A stretch of DNA of 64,000 nucleotides from Megachile rotundata (lineage: Eukaryota; Arthropoda; Insecta; Hymenoptera; Megachilidae). Position 1 is the stretch's first letter. Each line of letters opens with the position of its first letter. The notes beneath the pieces are model-generated. The model did not search any database, was not told the DNA's origin, and saw only the letters and a program-made list of their open reading frames with translations. Location of the stretch: the NCBI RefSeq assembly GCF_050947335.1, contig NW_027473344.1, positions 124,001-188,000 on the forward strand, in the 5' to 3' direction. The position numbers and the translations under genes were made by a program. Shown in pieces: positions 61,201 to 64,000 of this stretch.

Positions 61201-62237
61201 TCATACAATCACAATCATACAATCGCAATCATACAATCACAATCATACTTTCACAATCATACAATCACAATCATACAATCACAATCATACAATCACACTC
61301 ATACAATCACAATCATACAATCACAATCATACAATCACAATCATACGATCGCAATCATACAATCACAATCATACAATCGCAATCATACAATTACAATCTC
61401 CCAAATACAATCTCGCAAATACAATCATACAATCACAATCATACAATCACAATCATACAATCACAATCATACAATCATAATCATACAATCACAATCATAC
61501 TTTCACAATCATACAATCACAATCATACAATCGCAAGCATACAATCACAATCATACAATCTCAATCATACAATCACAATCATACAATCATAATCACACAA
61601 TTACAATCATACATCACAGTCATACAATCACAATCATACTATCACAATCATACAATCACAATCATACAATCACAATCATACAATCACACTCATACAATCA
61701 CAATCATACAATCACAATCATAAAATCACAATCAAAGAATCACAATCATACAATCACAATCATACAATCGCATGCATACAATCACAATCATACAATCTCA
61801 GTCATACAATCACAATCATACAATCATAATCATACAATTACAATCATACATCACAATCATACAATCACAATCATACAATCGCAAGCATACAATCACAATC
61901 ATACAATCTCAATCATACAATCACAATCATACAATCATAATTATACAATTACAATCATACATCACAGTCATACAATCACAATCAAACAATCGCAATCATA
62001 CAATCACAATCATACAATCGCAATCATACAATTACAATCTCCCAAATACAATCTCCCAAATAAAATCTCCCAAATACAATCATACAATCAAAATCATACA
62101 ATCACAATCATACAATCACAATCATACAATCACAATCATACAATCACAATCATACAATCACAATCATACAATCGCAATCATACAATCACAATCATACAAT
62201 CTCAATCATACAATCACAATCATACAATCATAATCAT
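58258..62237 (+). repeat. Mixed higher-order array, right part
   Basis: Only variant monomers are present. The left part has ATG-bearing monomers near 58.25, 58.40, 58.53 and 58.55 kb in an otherwise plain run. From 58.9 kb it resembles 47.5-49.5 kb. Further right it has more isolated changes than the centre of the window, for example CATAAAATCACAATCAAAGAATC near 61.73 kb, CGCATGCATAC near 61.77 kb and CAAATAAAATC near 62.06 kb. Confidence 0.82.
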
Positions 62238-64000
62238 ACAATTACAATCATACATCACAATCATACAATCACAATCATACAATCGCAATCGTACAATCTC
62301 AACCATTCAATCACAATCATACAATCATAATCATACAATTACAATCATACATCACAATCATACAATCACAATCATACAATCGCAATCATACAATCACAAT
62401 CATACAATCGCAATCATACAATTACAATCTCCCAAATACAATCTCCCAAATACAATCATACAATCACAATCATACAATCATAATCATACAATCATAATCA
62501 TACAATCACAATCATACTTTCACAATCATACAATCACAATCATACAATCGCAATCATACAATCACAATCATACAATCGCAATCATACAATTACAATCTCC
62601 CAAATTCAATCGCCCAAATACAATCTCCCAAATACAATCAAACAATCACAATCATACAATCATAATCATACAATCACAATCATACAATCACAATCATACA
62701 ATCACAATCATACTGTCACAATCGTACAATCACAATCGTACAATCGCAATCATACAATCACAGTCATACAATCACAATCATACAATCACAATCATACTAT
62801 CACAATCATACAATCACAATCATACAATCACAATCATACAATTACAATCATACATCACAATCATACAATCACAATCATACAATCGCAAGCATACAATCAC
62901 AATCATACAATCTCAATCATACAATCACAATCATACAATCATAATCATACAATTACAATCATACATCACAGTCATACAATCACAATCATACAATCGCTAT
63001 CATACAATCACAATCATACAATCGCGATCATACAATTACAATCTCCCAAATACAATCTCCCAAATACAATCTCCTAAATACAATCATGCAATCACAATCA
63101 TACAATCACAATCATACAATCACAATCATACAATCACAATCATACAATCACAATCATACAATCACAATCATACATTCAAAATCATGCAATCACAATCATA
63201 CAATCAAAATCATGCAATCACAATCATACAATCAGAATCATACAATCACAATCATTCAATAACAATCGTACAATCACAATCGCACAATCACAATCGCACA
63301 ACCACAATCAGACAATCACACTCATACAATCACAACCATACAATCACAATCATACAAATAGAATCATACATCACAATCATACAATCACAATCATACAATC
63401 GCAATCATACAATCACAATCATACTTTCACAATCATACAATCACAATCATACAATCACAATCATACAATCACAATCATACAATCACAATCATACAATCAC
63501 AATCATACAATCACAATCATACAATCACAATCATACAATCGCAATCATACAATCTCAATCATACAATCACAATCATACAATCATAATCATACAATTACAA
63601 TCATACATCACAATCATACAATCACAATCATAGAATCGCAATCGTACAATCTCAACCATTCAATCACAATCATACAATCATAATCATACAATTACAATCA
63701 TACATCACAATGATAAAATCACAATCATACAATCGCAATCATACAATCACAATCATACAATCGCAATCATACAATTACAATCTCCCAAATACAATCTCCC
63801 AAATACAATCATACAATCACAATCATACAATCATAATCATACAATCATAATCATACAATCACAATCATACTTTCACAATCATACAATCACAATCATACAA
63901 TCGCAATCATACAATCACAATCATACAATCGCAATCATACAATTACAATCTCCCAAATTCAATCGCCCAAATACAATCTCCCAAATACAATCAAACAATC
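62238..64000 (+). repeat. 1,353-bp-period repeat running into the window end
   Basis: CGTACAATCTCAACC (G at 62291 and 63644) and CAAATTCAATCGCCC (62601 and 63954) are both 1,353 bp apart, equal to 97 x 14 minus 5. Shared doubled TAA variants lie between them at about 62.47 and 63.83 kb. The second copy is cut by the window end. An NruI-type TCGCGA lies at 63022; another lies at 572 near the other end. Confidence 0.82.

Larger units (their letters stand above)
1..64000 (+). repeat. 14-bp satellite array filling the whole window
   Basis: The sequence is a continuous head-to-tail array of a 14-bp unit whose commonest form is ACAATCACAATCAT. It starts before base 1 and continues past base 64000, so neither edge is visible. 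The consensus is 71% A+T and has no G on this strand. Frequent variants are ACAATCGCAATCAT, ACAATCATAATCAT, ACAATCTCAATCAT, ACAATCACAGTCAT, ACAATCACACTCAT, ACTATCACAATCAT, ACTTTCACAATCAT, ACAATCAATATCAT, ACAATCGCAAGCAT, ACAAATAGAATCAT, the CCC form ACAATCTCCCAAAT, and a 13-bp form ACATCACAATCAT that often follows ACAATTACAATCAT. All units point the same way; I saw no inversion. No gene, RNA gene, transposon or unique sequence was found at any point, so every interval not listed separately holds only these monomers. The minus strand has TGA twice per monomer and is closed in all frames. A eukaryotic heterochromatic satellite is the best fit; the family name and host are unknown. Confidence 0.97.

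Noticed and set aside
1..64000. CRISPR array
   Set aside because: Repeats are directly abutting 14-mers with no unique spacers, and there are no cas genes.
1..64000. HNH-nuclease-like residues (NHNH) in the translated repeat
   Set aside because: The letters come from AAT CAC AAT CAT in the monomer. No surrounding fold, spacing or conserved glycine/asparagine context of the HNH family is present.
1..64000. Bacterial -10 boxes (TACAAT resembles TATAAT) or plasmid iterons
   Set aside because: The motif occurs in every monomer across 64 kb, with no matching -35 element, replication gene or unique DNA. A thousands-fold array is not an iteron cluster.
1..64000. Telomeric repeat
   Set aside because: The monomer has no resemblance to TTAGGG, TTTAGGG, TTAGG or similar G-rich telomere units in either orientation; the G-containing strand has isolated single Gs.
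1..64000. tRNA, rRNA or other structured RNA genes
   Set aside because: No stretch departs from the 14-bp pattern long enough to hold one, and the G-free strand cannot form the required stems.
1..64000. Whole window as a sequencing or assembly artefact
   Set aside because: A pure artefact would be expected to give uniform repeats. Here thousands of ordered variants and nested blocks of different divergence are present. Individual near-identical duplications could still be artefacts and are flagged as such.
1..64000. Inverted repeats or a change of monomer orientation
   Set aside because: I looked for ATTGT/GATTG on the + strand and saw no run of it; all monomers point the same way.

Overview
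The whole 64 kb window is one uninterrupted tandem-repeat (satellite/minisatellite) array. I found no gene, RNA gene, transposable element or unique flanking sequence. The basic unit is a 14-bp monomer, ACAATCACAATCAT on the + strand, present in roughly 4,500 copies (64,000/14). It can be read as a hexamer ACAATC followed by an octamer ACAATCAT. The consensus contains no G on the + strand (7 A, 4 C, 3 T), so the two strands are extremely asymmetric. An array this long, with layered higher-order repeats and no genes, points to eukaryotic heterochromatin (for example pericentromeric, subtelomeric or sex-chromosome satellite) from a long-read assembly. That is inference from architecture: nothing in the window identifies the species.

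Variant monomers give the array a readable structure. They include a G variant (ACAATCGCAATCAT), a TAA variant (ACAATCATAATCAT), a 13-bp monomer (ACATCACAATCAT), a CCC variant in runs of 2-4 (ACAATCTCCCAAAT), ATG-bearing cassettes, a rare ACAAAGGCAAGCAT monomer (17 copies found) and an EcoRI-bearing monomer (5 copies found). Using these as landmarks, the window resolves into nested duplications of different ages.

Layout. 0-5 kb is mixed monomers with a 308-bp and an ~809-bp duplication. 5.1-13.7 kb holds two copies of a ~4.4 kb block. 13.7-18 kb has mixed blocks with the first EcoRI monomer. 18.0-21.8 kb is a 1,913-bp tandem duplication. 22.8-24.5 kb carries another copy of the cassette seen at 7.6-9.2 and 12.0-13.6 kb. 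24.4-33.6 kb holds two copies of a ~5.1-5.2 kb block, with a 279-bp triplication between them. 34.8-36.3 kb is a fourth, shortened cassette copy. 36.9-44.0 kb is a 3,550-bp tandem duplication. 44.2-53.4 kb includes a dispersed pair 7,892 bp apart and a 962-bp tandem duplication. 53.6-58.3 kb is a 2,387-bp tandem duplication. 58.3-64 kb contains blocks related to 47.5-49.5 kb and a 1,353-bp spaced pair that runs into the window end. The spacings that are not multiples of 14 are explained by counting 13-bp monomers, so the coordinates are self-consistent.

Long open reading frames (up to 1,171 codons, all on the + strand) are a by-product of the monomer having no stop codon in any + frame. Because 14 is not divisible by 3, all three frames encode the same 14-residue cycle, TITIIQSQSYNHNH. 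I do not annotate any of them as genes.
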